From Paracentrotus lividus (lineage: Eukaryota > Echinodermata > Echinoidea > Camarodonta > Echinidae), in assembly GCA_940671915.1 (NCBI GenBank), contig CALNVZ010003426.1, forward strand, positions 26,461,424 to 26,525,423: DNA of 64,000 nucleotides, read 5' to 3'. The stretch's first letter is position 1. Every line of letters begins with the position of its first letter. A program made the position numbers and the translations under genes. Shown here one piece after another: positions 22,791 to 31,679 of the stretch. The notes under the pieces are model-generated. The model saw nothing but the letters and a program-made list of their open reading frames with translations, was not told the origin of the DNA and did no database searches.

Positions 22791-23300
22791 TGTAAGGGAA
22801 GAACTATTACAAATTTGAAGTTTTGTCAAAAATTCACTTGAAACGGTAAAAAATGGTTTTTGATGATTTACTTTTTAATAAAACAACGGAGAAACCTCAC
22901 GACCGGCAGTTCATCACAGCTATGTGTAAGCTGTATATAGATGCCAGTTAGCACGAACTCTCTTGTTCCAACTTAGCACACTGAGAACTGTAACAACTGA
23001 CCCGTGTAACTTCCATCCCCGGTCTCCCCTATATGAAAGTATACAATTGTACTTGTATAGGTACAATTATATGTGAATGTCCATGGCTACATATAATATT
23101 TAAATTCAGCTATTCATTGATTTTGTTAATATGCTTATATGTACATTATAATTTTGTAAAAATCTTCATTGTTTTCTTCTCTGATGATAATCCAAAGTTG
23201 TGGTTTGTATATCTATAAATTTGAATTTAAATTTGAATTTGAACTTTGTGGGGCCATAATTACCCTACGGAATGGGGGTATTTATGGCCCCTATTGTCAT

Positions 23301-23774
23301 GACTGTATGAATTAAAAGATAGTATGCTAATCAATTATGGTAATGTATAATAAACGTTTTTGGGTATTCCTAATACACTTATCAACCACCAACAATGATT
23401 GAATCAATAATCGGTTCAGCCAAAATGTTGAAATTTTGGAGTAATAGCAATACATATATTTATGTACATAATCATACAATGTCCCCATCTGCGCTTATAC
23501 ACTGTTTATGCATGGGGGGGGGGGACATACCCTGAGTGACATTTTCAATTTGATCCCTCTTCACATCGCTTGCTTTACAGCTCTACTATTGAATATATTC
23601 AGATTCAGGTGGAAGTTTTTTTTTCCTGTTGTGTTTATTAGTTCCTATATCAAGGCGCGGCGATTCATGTCACAACTGAGGGGGGGGGAGGGCGGGAACA
23701 CCCTAGCAATTTAGAGTAAAGTGAAATAATAATACACTCAAAATTTGAATACTTCGCAAATTATGCAGAAACCA
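23301..23774. other. No gene; two G runs
   Basis: AT-rich with G runs at 23514-23523 and 23681-23692. No coding signature. Confidence 0.45.
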
Positions 23775-23960
23775 ATGAAAATGATTGCGAGCGCGAAGCG
23801 CGAGCCGAAATTTTTGCCTTATGATAATATTAGCATTGTATTTGACAAACATTTTACCTCTTCATTAGCTTCACAAGCTAATCACTACATAAACATATAT
23901 TAAGCTTTTAAAATCGAGGGAGGGGGGACACGTCCCCCCCCCCTGGATCGCCACCAATGG
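23775..23960 (+). repeat. Dispersed GCGAAGCGCGAGC module, full form
   Basis: Begins GCGAGCGCGAAGCGCGAGCC, continues AAATTTTTGCCTTATGATAA, TTTTACCTCTTCATTAGCTT, and ends with TTTTAAAATCGAGGGAGGGG, a G/C hairpin (GGACACGTCC flanked by runs) and CCTGGATCGCCACC. This is the clearest version of the family in the window. Confidence 0.7.
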
Positions 23961-24128
23961 TTCCCATTGTTTTTGTTTTAATCAAAATTTCATCTTAAAC
24001 TATTTTAATTAATATATGAGACCCCAAAATAAAAAAGCAGACTTTCCTACGAACAGAATTATGATTGCCGTACATTTTAGGCTCCCCTAAGCACAAAATT
24101 TGAAGTAAATGGCTTATTTTTTTCATAA

Positions 24129-24153
24129 GATAGATAGATAGATAGATAGATAA
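24129..24153 (+). repeat. (GATA)n microsatellite
   Basis: About six GATA units. Confidence 0.9.
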
Positions 24154-24359
24154 ATGGTATTTATTGGTTTCATGTGTCGCAGTTACAAACTGAATTGTAC
24201 ATGAATACATAGTATAAAATACAAATATACATTTCAGGATATTTCACAGTACATTATATATAAAATATTAAAATGTATGTACTTGTCCACTGCATACCAT
24301 TAATCGCATATAATACAATTTTAAAATTGAAGTAACATAGTCATAATGCCAAGATACAA

Positions 24360-24437
24360 GGAGAGAAAGAGAGAGAGAGAACAAGATACAATAGATGAAG
24401 GAAGAAAAATTCACAGAAAAAAAGAGGGAAGAGAGAG

Positions 24438-24469
<32 letters not shown>

Positions 24470-24510
24470 TGAGAGAGAAAGAGAGAGAGAGAGGGGGAGA
24501 GAGAATCGGT
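24360..24510 (+). repeat. (GA)n purine-rich tract
   Basis: Imperfect GAGAGA repeats with A-rich breaks. Its complement gives leucine/serine-rich open frames with no coding meaning. Confidence 0.9.
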
Positions 24511-25619
24511 GGAAAGAACACATAGAAAAAAGAAAGAGTATCCTGATCATTATAAGGGGAGATCCAAACCCGAAAAAGAGGCCTAGTTAGTGATTTTGAT
24601 GTTGTTTCTGTACAAACTAAGCACACCTTGTCTATTCTAAAGAAAATATTATAGGGCACAATATTTCAGAGGTGTGCTCTTCAAAATTTGTTGCGATCAC
24701 CTCTAAATTCAAGGGGACGTCCAAAATTGTTGCCCTTTATATGACAAATAGTGTTTTAAAGATAGCATTTTAAGGAAATATCAAATCGCTCCAAAATGCG
24801 GATCATATAAAAGAGAAATAAATTGCCTACAGCCTGAAACCTACTTTGATGGAATTCAAATACGTAAAAAGGAATAATTAGCCCAAACAAGTTCATTTTT
24901 CATATTTTTTTCAAAAAAATTGAATGTAATCTAGATTTATACTGCGCACATATCAAAACTGCGAACGAAATTTTAAATTGTATCTATTTCGAAAATTGTT
25001 GAAATATTTGCACTAAATCTTGTAAGAACTGCAGGTTCGTATATTATTTTAACAAAAGTTTATATCATCCTAAAGTCGTGATCTTGATTTTGCCGAAAAT
25101 AACATTCTGGTCAATATCTCTGAAAGCTCCGTACACGAACGTGTATTACTCTATTGTAATGGGTATGGTGTCTTATATCAACAAACCATCTTTCAGTCTA
25201 AACCCTAACTTCATTGTATCAAACGAAATGATAATGAATCAGGTATCAGTCTAGGCCCTATGTAGAAAAAAAAATCGAATTATAAGCATCGACTTTAAAT
25301 CGCTAGTATCAATTTAATAGTAATATTACTTATCAAATCAAAGGGGGAAAATCTTTAAACTGATAACAAATGATGAGTCTGCACTCTCCATTCCTCTGAG
25401 GTGCAACTATTTCCTTTATTCTGTGATCCCTACGTATTTGTTTATTTTTTTTAACGACGCATTTTAATATTGTATAACTTATGTAGGAATTTCTTCCTTT
25501 TTTAATGATGCAAGAGTTCTTGAAAAATATGGACTCAGATCCCTAAACTGCTTGTTGCCTGCTAAAGGATTTTTATGGGGGGTCGGAAATTGAAAAGTGG
25601 ACCTTTTCAGAAGGAGTAA
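24511..25619. other. No gene recognised
   Basis: AT-rich sequence, no repeats or protein signatures that I recognise. Confidence 0.5.
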
Positions 25620-26240
25620 ACTTTTCGAGCGCGAGCCGAACATTTTGCCTTATAACAGTATATTTTACCTTATAATTTTCTGTTTAATTCTTTCACGAGG
25701 TGATGATCACCTCCCTTTTAGCTAAATAAGTTGTGAGCACGAAGCGAGAATGGTAAATTAATTTACATTTTCATTACTTCACTTGTGGAGTCAGGAATCA
25801 GTCCATGGGCCTGTTGATGATAACTCTAGGAGCGCAAAGATCGAGCCGAAAATTTTCGCTCATAATGTCCTGAAGGTAATGTATTTTCTGACACATTTTG
25901 CCTCTTATACTTACGGATCCGTAATTAGGACTTTTATATAAACTTACGGGGTGCTCCCGCACCTTCCGCCCCCCCGCCCCGTCCCCCCCCCTGGATCCGC
26001 GCCTGGTGTTTTGAAAATTGAAAAGTGGAGTTTTTGCCAGATTTGAACTTGAGGGCGCAAAGCGCAAGCCAGAAATTTTTGGTTATAATGACTTAAAGGT
26101 AGTGTATTTTCTAACACATTTTGCCTCTTATGCTCACAGACCCGTAATTATGATTTGTATAAGGTTTAGACATTCGAAAAGTAAACATTTTGCAAGGATT
26201 GAACTTGCGAACGCGAAGCGCGAGCAGGAAATTCTGCTGC
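25620..26240 (+). repeat. Cluster of GCGAAGCGCGAGC modules
   Basis: GAGCGCGAGCCGAACATTTTG (25627), GTGAGCACGAAGCGAGAATGG (25732), GAGCGCAAAGATCGAGCCG (25831), GGGCGCAAAGCGCAAGCCAG (26053) and GCGAACGCGAAGCGCGAGCA (26206). Several are followed by a form of TTATAATGAC, TAGTGTATTTTCTAACAC and TTTTGCCTCTTAT. A poly-C tract with CCTGGATCCGCGCC lies at 25969-26005. The 197-codon frame over this region is the repeat read through, not a gene. Confidence 0.75.
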
Positions 26241-26580
26241 TACATAAATATGTCATACGCGCGCATGTCGGCAATTATCATAGAAACGCAGTCTCTTTTG
26301 TTCTTAATCTTCAACACACTTTCCCACGCGTATACTTAAAACTTGCATCTGATCTGCGGAAGAATAATTGTGTCTGCAATATAATCATTATCATGATGGA
26401 CTCCGTTCGAGAAGCAATGTTTTTCCCTACTCCCACCCCTCCATTCTTCGAAGATTGTTTGGACTTTGTTTGGTTCCCTTCTATGTATTGCCAGATTGTA
26501 CGAAAGAATTTGCATGAGACTGGAGTGGAGGGGGCGCGCCCCCGAGTCTTCTCTAAACTCTGGTCATATTCGTCCATGAT

Positions 26581-26606
26581 TTTTGATAACCGCTCGGTTA
26601 TCAAAA
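26581..26606. other. Perfect 12-bp hairpin with 2-base loop
   Basis: TTTTGATAACCG, CT, CGGTTATCAAAA. It is followed by an A-rich stretch. In this eukaryotic context it is not taken as a terminator; it may mark a MITE end. Confidence 0.7.
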
Positions 26607-26881
26607 TATAAAAAAGGGGTCAAGTATGTGTGTCTGTGTCCAACTAAGCGTCCGTGCCTCACGGCTAAAAAAATCAACAAAAATGCTACTTTTCTATTTA
26701 AGGCTGGTTTAAATATTGTTGGACGGAGCTTCTAAACTTCTAGGCAAATGTAAATTTATTCAGAATAGAAAACACGCTATTTCTCTATCTCTCTAGAATT
26801 ATGAACTTCCAAATCAACAGAAATGCAAGCTTTCCTCTATTTCTCCTATTATATTTAGGAAAGGCGCGATAGAAATATTGG

Positions 26882-26915
<34 letters not shown>

Positions 26916-26916
26916 C
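26882..26916 (+). repeat. (TTA)n microsatellite
   Basis: About eleven ATT units. Confidence 0.9.
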
Positions 26917-26994
26917 TATCAATATTATATTATTATTTAATGAATAATTTTCATAAAAACGACTGGTTCAGAAAACTACTAAACACAGCCTTTC

Positions 26995-27125
26995 GAGAAA
27001 AAGGCCCCCCCCCCCCGGTGTTCCCGAATGGGTGCGTTAATTTCACTCCCCTCCCTCAACCCACCTTTCGAGAAAAGCCCCCCCCCCCCCGGGTTTCACG
27101 AAAGGGTGCGGCCATCCCCGCTCCG
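26995..27125 (+). repeat. Small tandem duplication with poly-C (two units)
   Basis: TTTCGAGAAAAAGGCCCCCC...GGTGTTCCCGAATGGGTGCG and TTTCGAGAAAAGCCCCCC...GGGTTTCACGAAAGGGTGCG, about 70 bp apart. Confidence 0.7.
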
Positions 27126-27147
27126 CGAACGCAGACGATCGTTGCAA

Positions 27148-28091
27148 GCCCACAGATTAAGCCCGTTCTGCAATATTTCAATAACATGGTAGGAAATTGT
27201 TCAGTGTGATAGTAGTATAAGCGAATAGATCAGCCCTTTAATTGCCACACATTAATTTTACAATACAGAAATATCAACAACTTTTAGAATAAATACGAAA
27301 AACGGCCATTGGTCCGAAAAGAACGCGTACATTTGACCTAATTTTTTCTGGATTAAGATGAACAACGTTCGTATACAGTCCTCAATACGTCCATCACGTC
27401 TCTGCCCCGTCTGCAGTCCGTTTGTATCTAGTTAAAATCGGGTAAAAATGACCATTTCCACGAAACAGAGCCAGTCTGAAACAATCCAAACCCGTCCCCA
27501 GTTAGTTGCAACCCTTTCTTAATCAGTTCCAACTCGTTTCAAATGCGTTTCGTCCCGACCTAACTAGTTCTGGGTCGTTTTTAATCCGTCAAAATCCGTT
27601 CTTACTCGTTCTTACGTCGACAAAACGGCCTCCAGAAAGTTCATCTCGTTCTTACTTCGTCATTATCCGCGGCTAGAACGTGTAGAACGCAAATGCGTGC
27701 CTGTTTCCCATAAAAAAAAACCTAGCCCGTTTTTGCCAGACCTCATGCGTCTTCCTAACTTCAAGCTGATAATGAAAATACAATGCTCGTTTGTAAGTCG
27801 TCCTAGCACATCTTTAGAACGATTTAAGTACGGCAATTTCGTTCGTAGTACGTCCATCTCGTTTCAGGTACGTTGCCACCCCGTTAAATTTCAGGACGAG
27901 ATGGGCGCCCGATTTTTTTGAACACTTTTGTGAAAATACGACCGAGCTAGTCCATGAAGTTCGTAAACAGATCGTAAGAAGTATTTACTACGTCCACTCA
28001 GTTTACACACAGATTATGCCCGTTCGGCAAAATTTGCAAGGACGTAGTAGGACACCGGTGAGTAGGAACGAGCTCAGTGTGACGGTGGTAT
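27148..28091. mobile_element. CGTTC-word element, second locus
   Basis: Close match to 15911-16835 from CAGATTAAGCCCGTTCTGC to GAGCTCAGTGTGACGG. Near the right end it has an extra ACACCGGTGAGTAGG relative to the first copy. Its left end is abrupt, next to GC-rich sequence at 27120, so it is truncated or inserted. Confidence 0.7.
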
Positions 28092-28095
28092 AACA

Positions 28096-28454
28096 AAACA
28101 ACTATTCAACCTAGTATTGACTACGCATGCTTAGTGTGGGGTAATTGTTCAGCTACAAACCGTGAATTTATTCATCGTATTCAGAGAAGGGCTTCCCGTG
28201 TTGTACCAAAACATTTTGGTGCCCGCGACATAAGCGTTTCCAAACTTTTTAAAGAACTGAAATGGCAAGATTTCGAGACGAGGCGTGATTACTTTACCAA
28301 TATGCTTATGTATCGCTGCATACATAGTTTGGCTCCAGTTAGACTATGCAATGAAATCGAAATGTATTGTGATAGGCATGGCTTTAATACCCGAAATTCC
28401 GACTCTTTAAATGATGAAAATCATCTTCAGTTGAGTTTTTTAATTGGTCCGTAA
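28096..28454 (+). mobile_element. C-terminal fragment of a LINE reverse transcriptase
   Basis: An open stretch starts just after the CGTTC element with Y-A-C-L-V-W-G-N-C-S and continues through I-H-R-I-Q-R-R-A-S-R-V-V. It then has a basic/aromatic region with R-R-D-Y-F, M-Y-R-C-I-H, L-A-P and N-T-R-N-S. This is the usual region after the reverse-transcriptase thumb in CR1/L2/Rex-like LINEs. It ends at a stop at 28452. There is no upstream polymerase, so it is a severely 5'-truncated or broken copy; there is no in-frame break within what remains. Confidence 0.7.
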
Positions 28455-28499
28455 TTTGCATTGGTTATAATTTAGGTTCGTACCTTCGATGTGATATTT

Positions 28500-29370
28500 T
28501 CTTCGGGTAATTGCCTGTATCATTGATCATGATTTGTAGTCCTCTGCTGTCTATGTTAAACTTTAAACAAATCTTTGTCACTTTCACAGTCACTTTCTGA
28601 GCCAGTCCTGTCAATGAGATCGCTTCCACTGAGTTCACTATCAGGGACGGATTCTGAATCATCTGTATTGACAATTTATCAGGCATACACTCCATCCGTC
28701 TACACCGGCTTCATGATCTCGTTTCTATTGCCCAGCCACGTCCATCTATTGGTCCAGAGAGTTCTGGTTTAGGTACATGTGCAAGATTCTAGATTCTTGC
28801 CTTAAAACTACATCGACACACAAACTGCTTCAGGAAGCTTCTGCATGGAGGCAACGTTGCCAAATTAAAGTGTTTTCTTATTTCTGTAATCGTAATACTT
28901 GTCCACTGCACTTAGCCTGCAAAGTTGTCAATTGAAGATTATCTAGCTTCAGGATATTCTTGTTCCCATACAATCTGTCGATTATAGCTATCATTTCATT
29001 GTCAACTTCCCAAGCTCCTTCATCACGTTGAAATACACTTTGAATTACCCTGCATGATCTTGATTCATTGAACATGCCATTTTCCCCTTAATGCACTTGT
29101 GCTATCAAAATCTGTAAATGCTTTCAAGACTACTAAGGCAGGACAGCAGCCAGATGTAAGGGACATGGCTAGGTTGGTAACAAGAATCCAATGCCTTATG
29201 TTGCCTCTACCGGTCTTGAAGATCATGTTGATCCCTTCTAAGACTCTTCTAACGACGTAGTATAATTAAGGAGGATGAATAAGCTGTCGGAATCGGGGCT
29301 CTTTACCCTGATAAACTTGAATCTACGCTTCTTAGCGTACATGATGTACAGATCTAAAAGATCTTTTTTT
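28500..29370 (-). pseudogene. Decayed member of a multi-copy marine-invertebrate protein family (S-P-D-[TS]-D / A-F-T-G-C-D-[TS]-T-S type)
   Basis: Reading the minus strand in shifting frames gives, in order: I-R-V-K-S-P-D-S-D-S-L-F-I-L-L-N-Y (29345-29270); F-K-T-G-R-G-N-I-R-H; V-L-K-A-F-T-D-F-D-S-T-S-A-L-R-G-K (about 29130-29080); a helix-rich part with L-Y-G-N-K-N; L-P-P-C-R-S-F-L-K-Q-F-V-C-R-C (28860-28820); and an acidic D-S-E-L-S-G-S-D-L stretch. I recall this order from a family found in hundreds of copies in molluscs, echinoderms and cnidarians, probably transposon-associated; its function is unknown to me. The G-C of the conserved G-C-D motif is lost (D-F-D here), and stops and frameshifts are frequent, so it is a pseudogene. 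Confidence 0.6.
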
Positions 29371-29503
29371 TTCCCTGTGTAGGATGCTACAAATCTAGTT
29401 CGACACAAGGTGTTCTTTTTCCATAAGGAGTTAGTTGAAAGACCAATTTGTAGTAAATGATGATAACTTCATGACCTGACAGGGTTTCCTGCTGTTTCAA
29501 TCT

Positions 29504-29700
29504 CATGTGGATAAAGCGTCCGTCTCATAATATGGAGGTTGTGGGTTCGATCCCAGCCGCGTCAAACCAAAAGACGTTAAAAATTGAAGTTGTTACTTCC
29601 CTGTTTGGCGTTCAACAAAAGGGAGATAGAGCAAAGTCCGTTTAGCGCTGCTCAGCGGCTGCCGTCACGGTGCCCACGAGAAAAGGGGCAAAACAAATAG
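29504..29700 (+). mobile_element. tRNA-derived SINE
   Basis: A tRNA-Met-like head: GTGGATAAAGCGTCCGTCTC with anticodon-loop CTCATAA, then the B box GGTTCGATCCC and AGCCGCGTCA (29510-29568). It is followed by a core with AAAGACGTTAAAAATTG, TTACTTCCCTGTTTGGCGTT and a CTCAGCGGCTGCCGTCACGG end. This head-plus-core layout is typical of invertebrate SINEs. The 3' end is not sharply defined; GAGAAAAGGGGCAAAAC at 29678 may already be flank. Confidence 0.75.
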
Positions 29701-29859
29701 CCGGTCATCTTTCTTTCGGACAATAAAATTTGGAGCATTGGAGCATAAGAGGAATCCTACAAACTGCACCTTGCTGTCATAATTGTAAGAAACTGTTTCC
29801 AATCGTTTTGCCCCTTTGTCTTTACCCAACTCAAGTTTGTCAATGACGCCTCGTTGAAA

Positions 29860-30131
29860 ATTGGAAATTTTAAACAATTTTCAACGCACGGATGATTTGA
29901 TTTGCTTCCAATTGCTAATGCCTTTCTCACAATAGATGCTTTAACTTGTTATAGAGTTGCACTGCAAGCCCTAATTTTTTTCTATATAGTAATTTTCGAA
30001 GAAACGGGAAAAAAAAAATCAAGTTTTGCCATAGTTTTCTTCCGATGGGGTGGAAGTTTAAGACCGCTTGCGCGTTCAACGCGATTACGCGCTGCAGTGG
30101 AGACGAATTATTTCGCCGTACAATATTTTTT
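29860..30131 (+). repeat. Dispersed 260-bp repeat, copy 1 (partner at 45089)
   Basis: Aligned landmarks shared with 45089-45345: AAATTTTAAACA, TTTGCTTCCAATTGC, TTTCTCACAAT, GATGCTTTAACT, AATTTTCGAAGAAAC, TGCGCGTTCAACGCGATTA and ACGAATTATTTCGCCGTA. TGCGCGTTCAACGCGA is near-palindromic. Same orientation in both copies. Identity not recognised. Confidence 0.7.
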
Positions 30132-30837
30132 ATGAACTTTGGAGCATGATGGCAGAAGTTAATCTCCCTAGATTTAAACTCTTAACCTTGAATATGATCA
30201 ATTAAAGGGTTCAAGGACTCCGTGGACAGACAGAACACTACATCTGCATTTAACTCTTTGCCTGCAACGTGTGACTATAGTCACAATCGTTCTTATTAAT
30301 TACACAATCGTAACAATTAATTTCCTCTTTAATTGATTTGAAAATCAATGATATTGCTAATACTATGTCTTTTGGTTCAATTGTAGTAGTTCCTAACATG
30401 AAAAAAAAAATGTTTCTACCATTTTTGATAATAAAAGAGAAAAGTCAACTTTATATTAATGTTAAAAAATTAGAAAGGCGTGCAAAGGGTTGAGTACGCT
30501 TGAACATTTTTTTTTAAAGATGAAAGTCCAATTTAAGCTTATTTGTTTCAACTCAACAGTGACCCTAGTATACGATTTTTTCAATTCTAAATTGGACAAC
30601 GTATTGCAGCAGATTTATGCTGGTACTAAACATATGAACGGGTCACTTCACAAAAAAAAACAAAAAACAAAAAAAAAAACCAAACAAACAAACAAATTAG
30701 ATTTTGGTCATATGAGATACCTGGTCCTCTCCAGGCTTTGAGACGTCCACTCCCCCCCCCCCCCCCCACCAATCCAACCCAAGCAGTCAAATATATTTAA
30801 TGGCCAGCAATATGTTTAAATCACACTTCCTGGACAT
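30132..30837. other. No gene recognised
   Basis: AT-rich with A runs near 30650-30690 and a poly-C run at 30751-30767. Confidence 0.5.
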
Positions 30838-31045
30838 CTCACCTGGTTTGTGGCATCCGACGTATGCTTGGTATTTGTCTGAATATGAGCGAAACGTGCC
30901 ACAGCTTTGATGTTCAAATCCATTATTACAAATCTTTTACATAACGTCATACTGATCGCACTGATATATTCAAAGGCATCCCATTAGTTGAGATCCCCGT
31001 ATCAAAGTTGACGACAGATGTTCGATATATATACTGATAAGAAGA
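30838..31045 (-). repeat. Copy of the 'DATNQ' dispersed repeat
   Basis: TCTCACCTGGTTTGTGGCAT at the left, GTTGAGATCCCCGTATCAAA and TTGACGACAGATGTTCGATA at the right. Minus-strand open stretch ends N-T-K-H-T-S-D-A-T-N-Q before a CAG/GTGAG splice-donor-like site. Closest to the copy at 37677. Confidence 0.7.
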
Positions 31046-31504
31046 CCAATAATGATAGAGCACCAGTTTAAACTAATACTTGCCAGCCCAATTCATTCGT
31101 TTTGTTCTTTTTACACAGGTTTACCCTTTTTTGTGGAAACGATATTAAAACAAAAGGTGCAGTTGTTTTTCCCTGAACCACTAAAATGTCCTATTGGTTA
31201 AGTTTATTCCGTAGAACTACTCGATTAACAAACATTAGCTTTATCATTTATTTATTATTCTTATCTACGACAGTGTAAAAAAAAAAACATAAAAAAAAAA
31301 ACAACAAACAAAACACACACCACACACACACACAAAAAAAAAATATCTGAGCCCTTGCTTTTTGGGTTGGGGAACATAATTGAGACAAGCTTTGAATCGG
31401 TATACAGCGGGCTAGAATCTCCTTGCAGTTCTATCAAAGGGCTCTTGACTGCAGACGCATTTGGTATGCATATATTTTTTTTCGTGTAAAAATCAAATAA
31501 TAAT
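31046..31504. other. No gene; (CA)n patch
   Basis: A short (CA)n at 31313-31333 and A runs. Long leucine-rich frames on the minus strand come from the neighbouring AAT microsatellite. Confidence 0.5.
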
Positions 31505-31522
31505 GTTAATAATAATAATAAT

Positions 31523-31620
<98 letters not shown>
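31505..31620 (+). repeat. (AAT)n microsatellite, over 100 bp
   Basis: Almost uninterrupted AAT units. It produces poly-Leu, poly-Ile and poly-Asn open frames that are not genes. Confidence 0.97.
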
Positions 31621-31621
<1 letters not shown>

Positions 31622-31679
31622 ACTACTAATAAAAATAATAAACTGTTTCTTATATAGCGCATAATCAAGTAAAACTGCT

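Larger units (their letters stand above)
20201..22798. mobile_element. 2.6-kb nested element with CCCTTACAAAAAT ends and two inverted satellite arrays
   Basis: Left end CCCTTACAAAAAT (20201) is the exact inverse of the right end ATTTTTGTAAGGG (ending 22798), with further matches inward (TC, TGTGGTA). Host sequence reads GTAA on the left and AAGAAC on the right, whereas the uninserted paralogue near 34370 reads GTAAGAAC; this gives a 2-bp AA duplication. Inside are a left array of ~41-bp units and a right array of ~75-bp units in inverse orientation, plus a central AT-rich stretch with a GCGAAGCGCGAGC module. No credible transposase frame; superfamily unassigned. Confidence 0.8.
19573..23029. 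mobile_element. GGGGAGACC element with TA target, interrupted by a 2.6-kb insertion
   Basis: Starts GGGGAGACCGGGGATGGACG and ends CATCCCCGGTCTCCCC, each abutting TA (19571-19572; 23030-23031). It aligns with the copy at 33631-34603 through 'gggccagacaattc', 'caacctaccccgtatacggg', 'cttggtatcgttaacag', 'ataccagactatcatcatg' and 'ctcacgaccggcagttcatc'. Subterminal words ACGGGGTAANTTGTTAC occur several times near the left end. No transposase frame. Removing 20201-22798 restores continuity with the other copy. Confidence 0.82.

Noticed and set aside
26581-26606. Hairpin followed by A/T run resembling a Rho-independent terminator
   Set aside because: Eukaryotic context and no adjacent gene; more likely part of a repeat end.
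26018-26611. 197-codon plus-strand frame
   Set aside because: It runs through GCGAAGCGCGAGC modules, and its A-K-R-x-P/Q-E-I motif is the repeat translated twice.
29665-29877. 70-codon minus-strand frame with plausible composition
   Set aside because: No family recognised; flanked by inverse AAAGGGGCAAAAC words and repeat sequence, so left uncalled.
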